From Rhizobium acidisoli (lineage in GTDB: Bacteria; Pseudomonadota; Alphaproteobacteria; Rhizobiales; Rhizobiaceae), in the NCBI RefSeq assembly GCF_002531755.2, contig NZ_CP035000.1, forward strand, positions 186,001 to 250,000: a stretch of DNA of 64,000 nt, written 5' to 3'. Positions 33,340-44,369 of the stretch are shown in pieces. The first letter of the stretch is position 1; the number at the start of each line of letters is the position of its first letter. Position numbers and translations under genes: made by a program. The notes under the pieces were generated by a model, which saw only the letters and a list, made by a program, of their open reading frames with translations, ran no database searches and was not told the DNA's origin.

Positions 33340-33356
33340 TTATCAGTTTTTGATAA
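33340..33356. promoter_or_regulatory. Palindrome upstream of parDE
   Basis: TTATCA-GTTTT-TGATAA is a perfect 6-bp inverted repeat with a 5-base spacer, 26 bp upstream of the parD start. It is the likely ParD operator for autoregulation (inference from position and family). Confidence 0.55.
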
Positions 33357-33408
33357 ACGCTACAAATAGAACTGGCCGCTGGCACATGATTGCAAGACGC
33401 TTCGACCT

Positions 33409-35085
33409 TCACGCCGCCGCGACTTTGCCCGAGAGTGCCTTGTCCATCGCCGCCTGAAGCTGTTCCTGGGTGAAGGGCTTGGTCATCCTGAGCATCCGGC
33501 CGAGACCGTGGTCTTCGGAAAATTCAGCATAGCCCGAGGCGAGGATGATCGGCAGGCCTGGGAAGGCCGAGCGGAGATGGCGGGCAAGCTCGGCGCCAGT
33601 CATGCCGGGCATCGCATGATCGGTGATGACGAGATCGCAATCTGGTCCGTCGGCAAGGAGTTCCAGGGCCTGCGAAGCGGAAGACGCCTCGCGCGGCAGG
33701 TGTCCGAGATCCTCCAGCATCGCCACGGTTCCCGTCCGGACAAGCGCATCGTCGTCGACGACAAGAATGGCGAGCGGCCGTGATACCGGGTTCAGGGCTT
33801 CCGTCGCGGGAGGCTCGACGGCCGGCTGCGTCTTGACGAAGGCTTCTGCGACGGGCAGCCAAAGGGATACTGTCGTGCCCTTGTCTCTCGCGCTCGATAT
33901 CTGGATCGAGCCGCCGGATTGCGCCGCCAGGCCATGCACCATCGACAGGCCGAGACCAGTGCCCTTGCCGACTCCTTTGGTGGTGAAAAACGGTTCGGCG
34001 GCGCGAGCGACCGTTGCCTCGTCCATGCCCTCGCCATCATCCGACACCGATATCCGAATGTAATTACCGCCCGCGAGACCGGCCGGCCGAGCTTCTTCGG
34101 CGGCTGCCGCGGCAACCGTCACGGCGCCGCCGTTTTCAAGCGCGTCGCGGGCATTGACGAACAGGTTGAGCAGTGCCAGCTCCAGTTGGTTGCTATCCAC
34201 CAGAAGCGGCGCCAGATCCGCCGGAATGCGCTTGTGGATTTCGATGCGCGGCCCCACCGCCTTGGCGAGCAGATCCTCAACGTTTTCGAACAGCCTGAGG
34301 AAATCGACCGCCTGCGGCTTGAGCTCCTGGCGGCGGGCGAAGGCAAGCAGTCGCTGGGTCAGCGCCGTGCCGCGCTCGGCCGCCTGGATCGCATTCGTCA
34401 GCAGACGTTCGCTGCGTTCATCCGCCGGAAGCCGCTTCTTCAGAAGGCCAAGGCTGCCAAGCACCGCCATCAGAAGATTGTTGAAGTCATGCGCCACCCC
34501 ACCCGTCAGGTGACCGATCGTGTCGAGCTTCTGCGCCTCGAACAGCTGCGCCAGCGCCTCCTCGCGCTCCCGCGTCCTTTGATCGATCCGGTGCTCCAAC
34601 TCCTCGTTAAGCTCCCGCAGCTGAGCAGCTGAGGCCTCGAGTTCGGCGGTGCGCTGGCGAACCCGAGCCTCCAGTTCCGCATTCAGCCGTTCGAGTTCTC
34701 GCGTCTTCCTATAGAGATCGGCAAAGACCCTGACCTTGGCTCTCAGCACCTCGGGCACGATCGGGACGGAGACGTAGTCGACGGCGCCCACCGCATAGCC
34801 GCGCAGCCGGTCGGGTTCGGCCAGCATCACCGCGGAAACGAAGATGATCGGCGTGTTCTGATAGCGCGGATGCTGCCGGATCATGCCGACAAGCTCGAAG
34901 CCATCCTGTTCCGGCATGCAAACATCGACGAGGATCACGGCGATTTCGGTGCGCAGCAGGTGCTCGAAAGCTTCGCGCGCCGATTGCGCCTTGATGAGGT
35001 TTTCCTCGAGTTCTTCGAGAATGACCTCGTAGCTCAGTAGTTTCGCAGGCTGATCGTCGACGAGAAGGATGTTGACGGGGTTCAT
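33409..35085 (-). CDS. Hybrid sensor kinase, REC-HK-REC, cytoplasmic
   Basis: This 558-aa protein has no membrane segment. It has a receiver domain at about 1-125 with phospho-acceptor Asp54 in VILVDVCMPEQDG, a coiled coil at about 130-190, a HisKA-type dimerisation region with the His in GGVAHDFNNLLMAVLGSLGL, a HATPase domain (SDDGEGMD, GKGTGLGLSM) and a second receiver at about 440-555 (LVITDHAMPGMTG). It lies 10 bp downstream of the giant HAMP-repeat kinase gene and is probably co-transcribed, so it may take or pass phosphoryl groups in the same relay. Confidence 0.9.
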   Translation of the reverse strand: MNPVNILLVDDQPAKLLSYEVILEELEENLIKAQSAREAFEHLLRTEIAVILVDVCMPEQDGFELVGMIRQHPRYQNTPIIFVSAVMLAEPDRLRGYAVGAVDYVSVPIVPEVLRAKVRVFADLYRKTRELERLNAELEARVRQRTAELEASAAQLRELNEELEHRIDQRTREREEALAQLFEAQKLDTIGHLTGGVAHDFNNLLMAVLGSLGLLKKRLPADERSERLLTNAIQAAERGTALTQRLLAFARRQELKPQAVDFLRLFENVEDLLAKAVGPRIEIHKRIPADLAPLLVDSNQLELALLNLFVNARDALENGGAVTVAAAAAEEARPAGLAGGNYIRISVSDDGEGMDEATVARAAEPFFTTKGVGKGTGLGLSMVHGLAAQSGGSIQISSARDKGTTVSLWLPVAEAFVKTQPAVEPPATEALNPVSRPLAILVVDDDALVRTGTVAMLEDLGHLPREASSASQALELLADGPDCDLVITDHAMPGMTGAELARHLRSAFPGLPIILASGYAEFSEDHGLGRMLRMTKPFTQEQLQAAMDKALSGKVAAA

Positions 35086-35095
35086 GATCGGATCC

Positions 35096-38000
35096 TCAGC
35101 GGTGCAGCCACATGCGAAGCGCCGACAGAAGCTGCTCGGTATTGACCGGCTTCGCCAGGTAATCGGATGCGCCCGCTTCCAGGCATTTCTCCCGGTCGCC
35201 CTTCATCGCCTTGGCCGTCAGCGCCAGGATCGGCAGCCGCCGGAACCGTGGCTCCGAACGGATGACCTGCATCGTCTCGTAGCCGTCCATTCCCGGCATC
35301 ATGATATCCATCAGCACGATCGCCACCGAAGGCTCGTTGTTGATGACGTCGATGGCTTCGCTGCCGGTCGTGGCCGTCAGCACCCGCATTCCCCGGCGTT
35401 CCAGCACGCTGCTCAGCGCAAAGATATTGCGGGCATCGTCGTCGACGAGCAGCACGGTTTCGCCGACGAGATCCTCATCCGAGCTGTGCAGTTCCTGCAG
35501 GGTGGCCTGTTTTGCCGCCGGCAGGTCGACGACGACCCGGTGCAGGAACAGAGCCGTCTCATCGAGAAGACGTTCCGGAGACTCGACGCCCTTCACGACG
35601 ACGCTTCGGGCCATGCTGTGCAGCGTCGCATCTTCCTCTGGGGAAAGCTCTCGGCCGGTGAAGACGACCACCGGCACCTCACCGATCTCGGCGTCGTCGC
35701 GTATCTGCTCCAGGACGTCGAAGCCGGACATGTCAGGCAGCGAAAGGTCGAGCACCACGCAATCCGGCGGATCCTGCCTGAGGGCGGCAAGCGCTTCCGA
35801 TCCGGAACCGACACTTGTGATGTCGATGTCGTCATGTCCGAGAAGCGCGGTGACGCTCAGCCGCTCGGCCTCATTGTCTTCCACCAGCAGCAGATGCTTG
35901 CGGCGCGGTTGCGCATAGGCCTTCAAACGCGACAGCGCCTTGCCGAGGCCCTCTGGCGTCGTCGGCTTGCTCATGAATGCGAAGGCGCCACGGGTCAGCC
36001 CATGCTGGCGATCCTCGTCGAGGCTGATGATCTGCACCGGGATATGCCGCGTCTGCGGATTCTGCTTGAGCTGGCTAAGCACCGTCCAGCCGAGCATATC
36101 GGGCAGGAAGATGTCGAGCGAGATCGCCGCCGGCCGGTAGTCCTGCGCGAGTGACAGCGCATCGCTGCCACGCATCGCCACCAGAACCTTGAATCCGCTG
36201 TCACGGGCAAGATCGACCAGGACACGGGCATAATGCGCATCGTCCTCGACGATGAGAAGCACCGAATCGCCGGCCGCGATCTGGTGGCGATCGTCTGCCA
36301 CATGTTCGATGGTCTTCTCGGCGCGGCGGCTCGCCGCCGCCTCGGCGAACTCCACGACATTGGCCGACGGAAGGGACTTCGGCGCAACTGCGCCGGCACC
36401 GACATAGGTCAGCGGCAAATAGAGGACGAAGGTGCTGCCGACGCCCGGCGTACTGCGCAGCTGGATCTCGCCGCCCAAGAGGTTTGCCAGTTCGCGGCTG
36501 ATCGCCAGCCCGAGACCGGTGCCGCCATACTTGCGGCTCGTCGAGGCATCCGCCTGCTGGAACGCCTCGAAAATGATGCGCTGCTTTTCCGGCGGGATGC
36601 CGATGCCGGTGTCGACGACTTCGAAGGCGATGACCGAAGGCGCGTGCCGGAGCGACGGATGATCCGGCGACCAGCCGCTCGCTGCCAACGCGACGCGAAG
36701 CGTCACACCGCCTTGCGCGGTGAATTTGAAGGCGTTCGACAGCAGGTTCTTGAGGATCTGCTGCAGCCGCTTCGAATCCGTGATGATGCTCTTCGTGACA
36801 TCACCGCCGATCTCGACCGCGAACGACAGGCTCCGGTTTTCCGCCTCGTGCCGGAATGGCCGGGCCATCACCTCGAGCAGGTTGCTGACGAAAATCTCCT
36901 CGGCATCGACCGAAACCGTTCCGGATTCGATCTTCGACAGGTCGAGGATATCGCTGATCAGGTTCAAGAGGTCGGTTCCGGCGCCGTGGATCGTCTTGGC
37001 AAATTCGACCTGTTTGCCCGACAGATTGCCGTCGGGGTTTTCGCCGAGCTGCTGGCCGAGAATGAGAATCGAATTCAAAGGCGTGCGCAGCTCGTGCGAC
37101 ATGTTGGCGAGGAATTCGGATTTATACTTCGATGTCAGGGCCAGCTCGGTGGCCTTTTCCTCCAGCGCGCGCCGGGCCTGCTCGATCTCCTGGTTCTTCG
37201 CCTCGACTTCGACGTTGCGTTCCTCGAGCTGCTGCGCCTTCTGGCCGAGCTGCTCGTTGGTCTGCTGCAACTCGCGCTGCTGCGTCTGCAGCTCGGCGGC
37301 GAGTTTCTGCGACTGCTTGAGCAGGCCTTCGGTCTGCATGGTCGCCTCGATCGAATTGAGGACGATACCGATCGACGTCGTCAGCTGGTCGAGGAAGGAC
37401 AGCTGCAACTCGGTGAATTCGCCGGCGGAGGCCAGCTCGATTACCGCTTTCACCTGTCCCTCGAAATGCACCGGCAGCACGATCGCGCTTCGCGGCAGGG
37501 TCGTGAACACGCCGGAACTGATCGGAACGACATTCTCGGGAAGGTCGGTGACAAGGATTCGGCGGGCATCACTGGCGCACTGGCCGACAAGTCCCTGGCC
37601 GAAATCGAGCCGCGGCGGATGCGCCGCCTCGACCCCTTGCGCATAGACCGACAGAAGCGACAGGAACGGCTGTTCCTCATCGGCGTCGACCTGGTAGATC
37701 ACCCCCTGATGAGCGCTGACGAGCGGCGCCAGCTCCGACAACAGCAACTTGCCGACCAGCGTCAGATCGCGCTGGCCCTGCAGCATGTTGGTGAAGCGGG
37801 CCAGGTTGGTCTTCAGCCAGTCCTGTTCGGTGTTGCGCTCCGTCGTCAGGCGCAGGTTGTCGATCATCGTGTTGATATTGTCTTTGAGCTCGGCGACTTC
37901 GCCGCGCGCATCGACCTTGATCGAGCGCGTCAGGTCGCCCTTGGTGACGGCGGTCGCCACCTCGGCAATGGCGCGCACCTGCGTCGTCAGGTTGGCGGCA

Positions 38001-41000
38001 AGCAGGTTGACGTTGCCGGTGAGATCCTTCCATGTGCCGGCCGTGCCCGGAACATTCGCCTGGCCGCCGAGACGGCCTTCCACGCCCACCTCGCGAGCCA
38101 CCGTCGTCACCTGATCGGCGAAGGTCGCAAGCGTATTGGTCATGTTGTTGATGGTTTCGGCGAGCGCCGCCACCTCGCCCTTGGAGGCGACGGTGAGGTT
38201 CTGCTTGAGGTCGCCGTTCGCCACCGCCGTCACCACCTTGACGATGCCGCGCACCTGTTCGGTCAGGTTGGCAGCCATGACGTTGACGGTGTCGGTCAGG
38301 TCCTTCCAGGTACCGGCCACTCCAGGCACCTGCGCCTGGCCGCCAAGCTTGCCTTCGGTGCCGACTTCGCGGGCGACGCGCGTCACTTCGCCGGCAAAGG
38401 CGTTGAGCTGGTCCACCATGGTGTTGATGGTGTTCTTCAGTTCGAGGATTTCCCCCTTCACGTCGACGGTGATCTTGCGTGAGAGGTCGCCGCGCGCCAC
38501 GGCGGTCGTGACTTCGGCGATGTTTCGAACCTGGGTCGTGAGGTTGGCGGCGAGCAGGTTGACGTTGTCGGTCAGGTCCTTCCAGGTGCCGGCAACGCCG
38601 GGAACGACGGCCTGACCGCCAAGCCTGCCATCGGTGCCGACTTCGCGCGCCACGCGCGTCACTTCACCGGCGAAGGAGCGAAGCTGGTCGACCATGGTAT
38701 TCAACGTATCCTTCAGCAGCAGGATTTCGCCGCGCACGTCGACGGTGATTTTGCGCGACAGGTCGCCATTGGCGATTGCGGTCGCCACCTCGGCGATGTT
38801 GCGCACCTGCGCCGTCAGATTGCCGGCCATCGAGTTGACACTGTCGGTCAGATCCTTCCAGGTGCCGGCGACGCCGGAAACCTGCGCCTGGCCGCCGAGC
38901 TTGCCTTCGGTGCCGACTTCGCGGGCGACACGCGTCACCTCACCGGCAAAGGCGTTGAGCTGGTCCACCATCGTATTGATGGTGTTCTTCAGTTCGAGGA
39001 TTTCCCCCTTCACGTCGACGGTGATCTTGCGCGACAGGTCGCCGCGCGCCACGGCGGTCGTCACTTCGGCGATGTTGCGCACCTGGCCCGTCAGGTTGGA
39101 AGCCATGGAATTGACGTTCTCGGTCAGATCCTTCCAGGTGCCGGCGACACCCGGCACCTGCGCCTGACCGCCGAGCTTGCCTTCGGTTCCGACTTCGCGC
39201 GCGACGCGCGTCACTTCGGAGGCGAAGCGGTTCAGCTGGTCGACCATGGTGTTCAGCGTTTCCTTGAGTTCAAGGATTTCCCCCGAGACCGAAACGGTGA
39301 TCTTCTTCGACAGGTCGCCATTGGCAATCGCGGTCGAGACCTCGGCGATGTTGCGCACCTGCGCCGTCAGATTGCCCGCCATCGAATTGACGCTGTCGGT
39401 CAGATCCTTCCAGGTGCCGGCGACGCCGAGCACGTTGGCCTGGCCACCGAGCCGGCCTTCTGTGCCGACCTCGCGCGCCACACGCGTCACCTCGCCGGCA
39501 AAGCCGTTCAGCTGATCGACCATCGTGTTGATGGTCTCCTTCAGCTCGAGGATCTCGCCCGACACGGTGACGGTGATCTTCTTCGACAGGTCTCCCTGGG
39601 CGACGGCGGTGGCGACTTCAGCGATGTTGCGCACCTGCCCCGTCAGGTTGGAAGCCATGGAATTGACGCTATCGGTCAGATCCTTCCAGGTGCCGGCGAC
39701 GCCGCGCACATTGGCCTGGCCGCCGAGCCGGCCCTCGGTTCCGACTTCGCGGGCGACACGGGTGACTTCCGAAGCGAAGGCGTTCAACTGGTCGACCATC
39801 GTGTTGATGGTTTCCTTCAGTTCCAGGATTTCGCCTTTCACGTCGACGGTGATCTTCTTCGACAAGTCGCCATTGGCAATGGCGGTCGAGACTTCGGCGA
39901 TGTTGCGCACCTGTGCCGTCAGGTTTCCGCCCATCGAGTTGACGTTCTCGGTCAGATCCTTCCAGGTGCCGGCGACGCCGCGCACATTGGCCTGGCCGCC
40001 GAGCCGGCCCTCGGTGCCGACTTCGCGGGCGACGCGGGTGACTTCCGATGCAAAGGCATTCAGCTGATCGACCATCGTGTTGATAGTCTCCTTCAGCTCG
40101 AGGATTTCCCCCGATACCGTCACCGTGATCTTCTTCGACAGGTCGCCATTGGCGATGGCGGTCGACACCTCGGCGATGTTGCGCACCTGCGCGGTGAGGT
40201 TCGAGGCCATGGAATTGACGTTGTCGGTCAAGTCCTTCCACGTGCCGGCGACACCCGGCACCTGCGCCTGACCGCCGAGCCGCCCTTCGGTGCCGACTTC
40301 ACGCGCCACGCGCGTCACCTCGCCGGCAAAGCCGTTGAGCTGGTCGACCATCGTGTTGATGGTTTCCTTCAGTTCCAGGATTTCGCCCGAGACGTCCACG
40401 GTGATCTTGCGCGACAGGTCACCGCGCGCGACCGCCGTCGTCACCTGGGCAATGTTGCGCACCTGGGCCGTCAGATTGCCGCACATGGCGTTGACGGAGT
40501 CGGTCAGGTCCTTCCAAGTGCCGGCGACACCCGGCACCAGCGCCTGGCCGCCGAGCTTGCCTTCGGTGCCGACCTCGCGGGCAACACGCGTCACTTCTGA
40601 AGCGAAGGAGCGCAGCTGGTCGACCATGGTATTGATGGCCTCCTTGAGCTGCAGGATTTCGCCGCGCACGTCGACGGTGATCTTCTTGGAAAGGTCGCCG
40701 TTGGCAACCGCGATCGTCACTTCGGCGATGTTGCGGACCTGCGCGGTCAAGTTCGACGCCATCGAGTTAACGCTTTCGGTCAAGTCCTTCCAGACGCCGG
40801 TCACTGCAGGCACCTGCGCCTGTCCGCCGAGTTTTCCGTCCGTGCCGACCTCGCGGGCAACGCGCGTCACCTCGGAGGTGAAGACGCTCAGCTGTTTGAT
40901 CATCGTGTTGACGATATCGGCCGATCGCAGGAACTCGCCCTTGAGAGCCCGTCCGTCGACGTCGAGCGGCACTGTCTGCAGCAGATCACCCTTGGCGACT

Positions 41001-41395
41001 GCGGTGATCGTGCGGGTGACGGCCGTCGTCGGCCACAGGAGATCGTCGATCAGGCCGTTGATCGATCCCTCCATCTCCGACCAGGACCCGTCGGACAGGC
41101 CGAAGCGTACCCGCGTGCTCGTGCGCCCATCCCGGCCGACGACCTGGCCGACATGTTCCAGCTGCTGGGCCATGCGCTGATTGCCGGCGATAATGTCGTT
41201 GAGGGCATCGGCGATCTTGCCGGTGACGCCGGTCAGATCCGATCGCATCCGCACGGAAAAGTCACCGCGCCGGACCGCAACAAGGACCTCCAGAAGCGCG
41301 CTGGCGTCATCGAATGCCATGGTTTTGTGGTCATGGCCATTGAGGCTGTCTGCCGCAACGACATCGCGCGAAAATTCACTGGTCTGCTTGCTCAC
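35096..41395 (-). CDS. Giant hybrid kinase: 11 HAMP-type repeats, GAF, HK, three RECs
   Basis: This 2099-aa protein shows no clear membrane segment. Residues about 1-174 contain a diverged HAMP-like start. Residues 175-1186 are eleven tandem 92-residue units ([10 protein letters not shown]...[17 protein letters not shown]). A GAF domain follows at about 1205-1345, then a coiled coil, HisKA with His1434 in [15 protein letters not shown], a HATPase ([25 protein letters not shown]) and three receivers, the last containing [17 protein letters not shown]. Poly-HAMP cytosolic hybrid kinases resemble fungal group III osmosensors (Nik1/Os-1), so osmotic or stress sensing is a reasonable guess. The GTG start follows AGGGGGA. 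Confidence 0.92.
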   Translation of the reverse strand: MSKQTSEFSRDVVAADSLNGHDHKTMAFDDASALLEVLVAVRRGDFSVRMRSDLTGVTGKIADALNDIIAGNQRMAQQLEHVGQVVGRDGRTSTRVRFGLSDGSWSEMEGSINGLIDDLLWPTTAVTRTITAVAKGDLLQTVPLDVDGRALKGEFLRSADIVNTMIKQLSVFTSEVTRVAREVGTDGKLGGQAQVPAVTGVWKDLTESVNSMASNLTAQVRNIAEVTIAVANGDLSKKITVDVRGEILQLKEAINTMVDQLRSFASEVTRVAREVGTEGKLGGQALVPGVAGTWKDLTDSVNAMCGNLTAQVRNIAQVTTAVARGDLSRKITVDVSGEILELKETINTMVDQLNGFAGEVTRVAREVGTEGRLGGQAQVPGVAGTWKDLTDNVNSMASNLTAQVRNIAEVSTAIANGDLSKKITVTVSGEILELKETINTMVDQLNAFASEVTRVAREVGTEGRLGGQANVRGVAGTWKDLTENVNSMGGNLTAQVRNIAEVSTAIANGDLSKKITVDVKGEILELKETINTMVDQLNAFASEVTRVAREVGTEGRLGGQANVRGVAGTWKDLTDSVNSMASNLTGQVRNIAEVATAVAQGDLSKKITVTVSGEILELKETINTMVDQLNGFAGEVTRVAREVGTEGRLGGQANVLGVAGTWKDLTDSVNSMAGNLTAQVRNIAEVSTAIANGDLSKKITVSVSGEILELKETLNTMVDQLNRFASEVTRVAREVGTEGKLGGQAQVPGVAGTWKDLTENVNSMASNLTGQVRNIAEVTTAVARGDLSRKITVDVKGEILELKNTINTMVDQLNAFAGEVTRVAREVGTEGKLGGQAQVSGVAGTWKDLTDSVNSMAGNLTAQVRNIAEVATAIANGDLSRKITVDVRGEILLLKDTLNTMVDQLRSFAGEVTRVAREVGTDGRLGGQAVVPGVAGTWKDLTDNVNLLAANLTTQVRNIAEVTTAVARGDLSRKITVDVKGEILELKNTINTMVDQLNAFAGEVTRVAREVGTEGKLGGQAQVPGVAGTWKDLTDTVNVMAANLTEQVRGIVKVVTAVANGDLKQNLTVASKGEVAALAETINNMTNTLATFADQVTTVAREVGVEGRLGGQANVPGTAGTWKDLTGNVNLLAANLTTQVRAIAEVATAVTKGDLTRSIKVDARGEVAELKDNINTMIDNLRLTTERNTEQDWLKTNLARFTNMLQGQRDLTLVGKLLLSELAPLVSAHQGVIYQVDADEEQPFLSLLSVYAQGVEAAHPPRLDFGQGLVGQCASDARRILVTDLPENVVPISSGVFTTLPRSAIVLPVHFEGQVKAVIELASAGEFTELQLSFLDQLTTSIGIVLNSIEATMQTEGLLKQSQKLAAELQTQQRELQQTNEQLGQKAQQLEERNVEVEAKNQEIEQARRALEEKATELALTSKYKSEFLANMSHELRTPLNSILILGQQLGENPDGNLSGKQVEFAKTIHGAGTDLLNLISDILDLSKIESGTVSVDAEEIFVSNLLEVMARPFRHEAENRSLSFAVEIGGDVTKSIITDSKRLQQILKNLLSNAFKFTAQGGVTLRVALAASGWSPDHPSLRHAPSVIAFEVVDTGIGIPPEKQRIIFEAFQQADASTSRKYGGTGLGLAISRELANLLGGEIQLRSTPGVGSTFVLYLPLTYVGAGAVAPKSLPSANVVEFAEAAASRRAEKTIEHVADDRHQIAAGDSVLLIVEDDAHYARVLVDLARDSGFKVLVAMRGSDALSLAQDYRPAAISLDIFLPDMLGWTVLSQLKQNPQTRHIPVQIISLDEDRQHGLTRGAFAFMSKPTTPEGLGKALSRLKAYAQPRRKHLLLVEDNEAERLSVTALLGHDDIDITSVGSGSEALAALRQDPPDCVVLDLSLPDMSGFDVLEQIRDDAEIGEVPVVVFTGRELSPEEDATLHSMARSVVVKGVESPERLLDETALFLHRVVVDLPAAKQATLQELHSSDEDLVGETVLLVDDDARNIFALSSVLERRGMRVLTATTGSEAIDVINNEPSVAIVLMDIMMPGMDGYETMQVIRSEPRFRRLPILALTAKAMKGDREKCLEAGASDYLAKPVNTEQLLSALRMWLHR
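37838..40873 (-). repeat. Eleven tandem 276-bp coding repeats
   Basis: The kinase gene contains eleven in-frame units of exactly 92 codons. Units 1-10 begin [11 protein letters not shown] and the last begins [11 protein letters not shown]. The phrases [18 protein letters not shown] and GDLSxKITV recur in each with few substitutions, and DNA similarity between units is high by eye. The last two units are the most diverged. Confidence 0.92.
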
Positions 41396-41514
41396 GAAAT
41401 CCCCCTTGTTCGACTGGAGGTAAATTAGTGCTCAAGTGGAAAAAGGGTATGGCTCGGGCACGCGGTTGCATAGATCGATGTATCGGGCATCAGCCGTCAA
41501 ACTTTGCCTGCGCT

Positions 41515-41540
41515 GGAACAGTTTCCGGCCGGCCGTCGTT
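41515..41540 (+). promoter_or_regulatory. EcfG-type general stress promoter
   Basis: GGAAC (41515-41519), a 17-base spacer and CGTT (41537-41540) match the EcfG consensus exactly. The predicted transcript starts about 18 bases before the ATG at 41565. Confidence 0.7.
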
Positions 41541-41564
41541 TCCAACCTGATAATGGAGAGCGAC

Positions 41565-42017
41565 ATGTCGAACGTCTCAAGGACAGGCAAGGACGAGATC
41601 AACAACGCAACCAGCCCGACCACCTTCGGAAGGTCGGTGGAAAGCCAGGCGCAAATGCAGGATGCGGCGGCGGAAGCCTCGCCCGAAACGGGCGGTGAGA
41701 TGGTCAACATCTACCGGCTGGAACCGATCGCCGCTCCCGACGATCCGAGATGGGACAATGCCCCCGGCCATGGCATCGTCATCGTGGCCGCCAGAACGCC
41801 GGGTGATGCCAGGATCGTCGCCGCCGCGCGCGAACTCGACTTCATGGAAGTGGATGCGGCTCCCGCCGAGGATGTGACGACAGCCAATGCCAGTGCCTTC
41901 CGCGACGACAAGCTCTATACTGTCATAGAGATCGACCGGAACAGACGCGATATCAAGCGCGGCATCGTCGAGGGCATGGTCTCGGTCGACACGATACGCC
42001 CAGTCCAACCGGATTAG
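41565..42017 (+). CDS. Hypothetical protein under stress promoter
   Basis: This 150-aa protein of unknown function has a polar, probably disordered N-terminus of about 45 residues. A compact C-terminal part follows (NIYRLEPIAAPDDPRWDNAP, GIVIVAARTPGDARIVAAAR, DDKLYTVIEIDRN). ATG 41565 is chosen because GGAG lies six bases upstream and it fits the EcfG-type promoter; the open frame from 41436 starts before that promoter. It is divergent from the giant kinase gene and followed by another small protein gene. Confidence 0.65.
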   Translation: MSNVSRTGKDEINNATSPTTFGRSVESQAQMQDAAAEASPETGGEMVNIYRLEPIAAPDDPRWDNAPGHGIVIVAARTPGDARIVAAARELDFMEVDAAPAEDVTTANASAFRDDKLYTVIEIDRNRRDIKRGIVEGMVSVDTIRPVQPD

Positions 42018-42044
42018 AGGCCACCCCTTTTTATTGGAGTTCTC

Positions 42045-42326
42045 ATGAATACGGCCAATCTGCAGCTCAAAGGGCTGATCATGGCGATGACGTCGATCTG
42101 CGACGCAATCGTCGACAAGGACGTGCTCACGCGCGGGGAAATCAACGCCGCGCTCTCGAAAGCCCAAAAGGCGATCGAGGAGGACGACGATCATGAGCTG
42201 TCGGGCGCCAACCGCGCCGCGATCCTGTTTCCCATCCGGGTGTTGCAACTCGCCGGTGAGGCCGCCGGGAAAGGCGAACAGCTGACATTTTCGGATTATG
42301 CGAAGCTCGTGGGAAAGCTCAGCTGA
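42045..42326 (+). CDS. Small hypothetical protein
   Basis: This is a 93-aa soluble, probably all-helical protein with an acidic middle (KAQKAIEEDDDHELSGANRA). GGAG precedes the ATG at good spacing. It lies 27 bp after the preceding stress-type gene and probably shares its EcfG-type promoter. The function is not recognised. Its 3' end overlaps the start of the hydrolase frame by 29 bp. Confidence 0.65.
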   Translation: MNTANLQLKGLIMAMTSICDAIVDKDVLTRGEINAALSKAQKAIEEDDDHELSGANRAAILFPIRVLQLAGEAAGKGEQLTFSDYAKLVGKLS

Positions 42327-43190
42327 GCATTTCGAAGGCTTTTCTCTCGAGACCGTCGAGGTCGGGCCAGGTTCGCTTCGTGTCCGCCACGGCGGATCAG
42401 GCCCCGCCGTTCTTCTACTCCACGGCCATCCCAGGACACATATGACCTGGGGCAAGGTGGCGGATCTATTGTCTTCTGATTACACGGTCATCTGTCCCGA
42501 CCTACCCGGCTTCGGCCGCTCCTACCAGCCTGCCGATACTCCCGACAGCAGAAACTCCTCCAAGAGGGCCAAGGCCGACGCCCTCGTCGAGCTGATGCGG
42601 CGACTGGGGCACGAAAACTTCGCGGTCGTCGGTCATGACCGTGGAAGCCTGACTGCTTTCCGTATGGCGATGGACCATCCCGACCGCGTACGAAAATTCG
42701 TTGCTGCCGATGGCATTCCCGTCATTGAACATCTTGAACACGCAGACTGGAAATTTGCAAGAGACTGGTATCATTGGTTCTTCTTCGCCCAGCCGCAAAA
42801 GCCGGAGCGGGCGATCTCAGCTGATCCCCTGGCGTGGTACGACAAACTCTCGCCGGCGCGAATGGGCAGACCGGCCTATGACGACCTGCTCAACGTCATC
42901 CAAGACCCCGACGTCATCCACGGGATGATCGAGGATTACCGCGCCGGACTCAGCGTCGACCGTCTCCACGACCGTGAAGACCGCGACGCCGGCCGGAAAG
43001 TGAACTGCCCCATGCTCTGCCTCTGGTCGCTGCGCGACGACATGGAGCAGATCTATGGCGATCCCGTCGCTATCTGGCGGAACTGGGCGGACGACGTGCG
43101 CGCTTCGGCACAGACAGCGGCCATCATGTCGCTGAAGAGAATCCGGAAGCGATCTCGCAGGCCATCCGGGATTTTTTCGAGAGCGCATAG
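42298..43190 (+). pseudogene. Alpha/beta hydrolase (haloacetate dehalogenase-like), frameshifted
   Basis: The frame encodes a fluoroacetate dehalogenase/epoxide hydrolase-like protein with HGHPRTHMTW, the nucleophile elbow VVGHDRGS and IYGDPVAIWRNWADDVR. Just after this, near 43102, the family's C-terminal continuation appears in another frame from 43104 (FGTDSGHHVAEENPEAISQA, then IRDFFESA and TAG at 43190). One inserted base would restore the full protein. As read, the frame runs on to 43269 with unrelated residues and lacks the catalytic His of SGHH. It is a decaying gene, a programmed shift or a sequencing error. The start inside the upstream gene is uncertain. Confidence 0.75.
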
Positions 43191-43343
43191 TGCCAGGCTC
43201 GAGCGACGCGGTCCGGTCGCAGGCCATCCGACAGCAATGTTCGACGCTGTCGATTTTGCCATAAGTTGATCAATTTTGTCTTGTTTTCAGGCAGGTCTTG
43301 TGGCTATACCCCGCCGCACACACTTACGCACCAGGATTTCTAC

Positions 43344-44369
43344 GTGACCATCCTCAAATCGCTTTTGGCCGCCTGCGGCCTCTCCGCCCTGATCGGCCTT
43401 GCCGCAACTCCGACGCTGGCCGGTTCGACGGCCTATCCGCTGACGCTCGAAAACTGCGGCGCTGCGGTGACATTCAAGCAGGCGCCCGAGCGGGCGATCG
43501 GCCTCGGCCAGAACAGCGCGGAAATCCTGCTGCTGCTCGGCCTTCAGGACAAGTTGGTCGGCACCGCCTTCTGGCCGAGCAAGGTGCTGCCGCAGCTCGC
43601 CGAAGCCAATGCCAAGGTCAAGCTTCTCACAGTCGAGATGCCGACCTTCGAATCGATCCTCGCCGAAAATCCCGACTTCGTGGCGGCCGCCCTGCCGAGC
43701 CTGGTCGGGCCGAACAGCAAGGTCGCCAAGCGCGAGGACTTCGACAAGGTCGGGGTGGCGAGCTATCTTTCGCCCAGCACCTGCCTCAGCACCAAGGACG
43801 TCAAAGACCAATACGGCAGCCGCGCCGAGCTGTGGAACATGGATCTCCTCTACAAGGAGATCGACGAACTTTCGCAGATTTTCGACGTCGCCGATCGCGG
43901 CCAGGCGCTGATTGCCGACTTCAAGGCGCGTGAAGCCAAGCTTCGCGGGAGCGTTGCCAAGGACGGCAAGAACCTGTCCTACGTCTTCTGGTTCTCCAGC
44001 CCCAGCCCGTCGGCCGACGCCTATGTCGGCGGCAAGAACAGCGCCTCCGGCTTCATCGCCGACCTGCTCGGTGGCCACAATGCGATATCGGCGGAAGCAG
44101 AATGGCCGACCGTCGGCTGGGAAGGCATCATCGCCGCCAACCCCGACGTCATCGTCGTCGCCAGCCTCGACCGCAACCGCTGGGAACTCGACAAGCCTGA
44201 GGCCAAGATCAACTTCCTGAACACCGATCCGGCCGTCAGCCAGACCCCGGCCGTCAAGAACAAGGCGCTCGTCGTCATGGACGGCCAGGCGATGAACCCG
44301 ACGATCCGGACGATCTACGGCGCCGAACAGGTCGCCGAGCAGCTGAAGGCTCTCGGTCTGCTGAAGTGA
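43344..44369 (+). CDS. Iron-complex/cobalamin-type ABC binding protein
   Basis: This roughly 341-aa class III periplasmic binding protein (BtuF/FhuD type) has a signal peptide (LAATPTLAGSTAYP region). Typical phrases are VTFKQAPERAIGLGQNSAEI, LLLLGLQDKLVG, ESILAENPDFV and GWEGIIAANPDVIVV. It would bind a ferric siderophore, haem or corrinoid. The GTG at 43344 is preferred, with AGGA upstream and a proper signal peptide; a TTG at 43266 is open. The gene overlaps the permease gene by four bases. Confidence 0.85.
   Translation: MTILKSLLAACGLSALIGLAATPTLAGSTAYPLTLENCGAAVTFKQAPERAIGLGQNSAEILLLLGLQDKLVGTAFWPSKVLPQLAEANAKVKLLTVEMPTFESILAENPDFVAAALPSLVGPNSKVAKREDFDKVGVASYLSPSTCLSTKDVKDQYGSRAELWNMDLLYKEIDELSQIFDVADRGQALIADFKAREAKLRGSVAKDGKNLSYVFWFSSPSPSADAYVGGKNSASGFIADLLGGHNAISAEAEWPTVGWEGIIAANPDVIVVASLDRNRWELDKPEAKINFLNTDPAVSQTPAVKNKALVVMDGQAMNPTIRTIYGAEQVAEQLKALGLLK

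Noticed and set aside
36233..38482. 749-codon open frame antisense to the giant kinase
   Set aside because: It mirrors the kinase and repeat codons, is rich in Arg/His/Gln typical of antisense frames, and has no ribosome-binding site or family pattern.
37838..40873. Regular repeat array considered as CRISPR or minisatellite
   Set aside because: The units are 276 bp, in frame and coding for HAMP-type repeats, with no short palindromic repeats and unique spacers.
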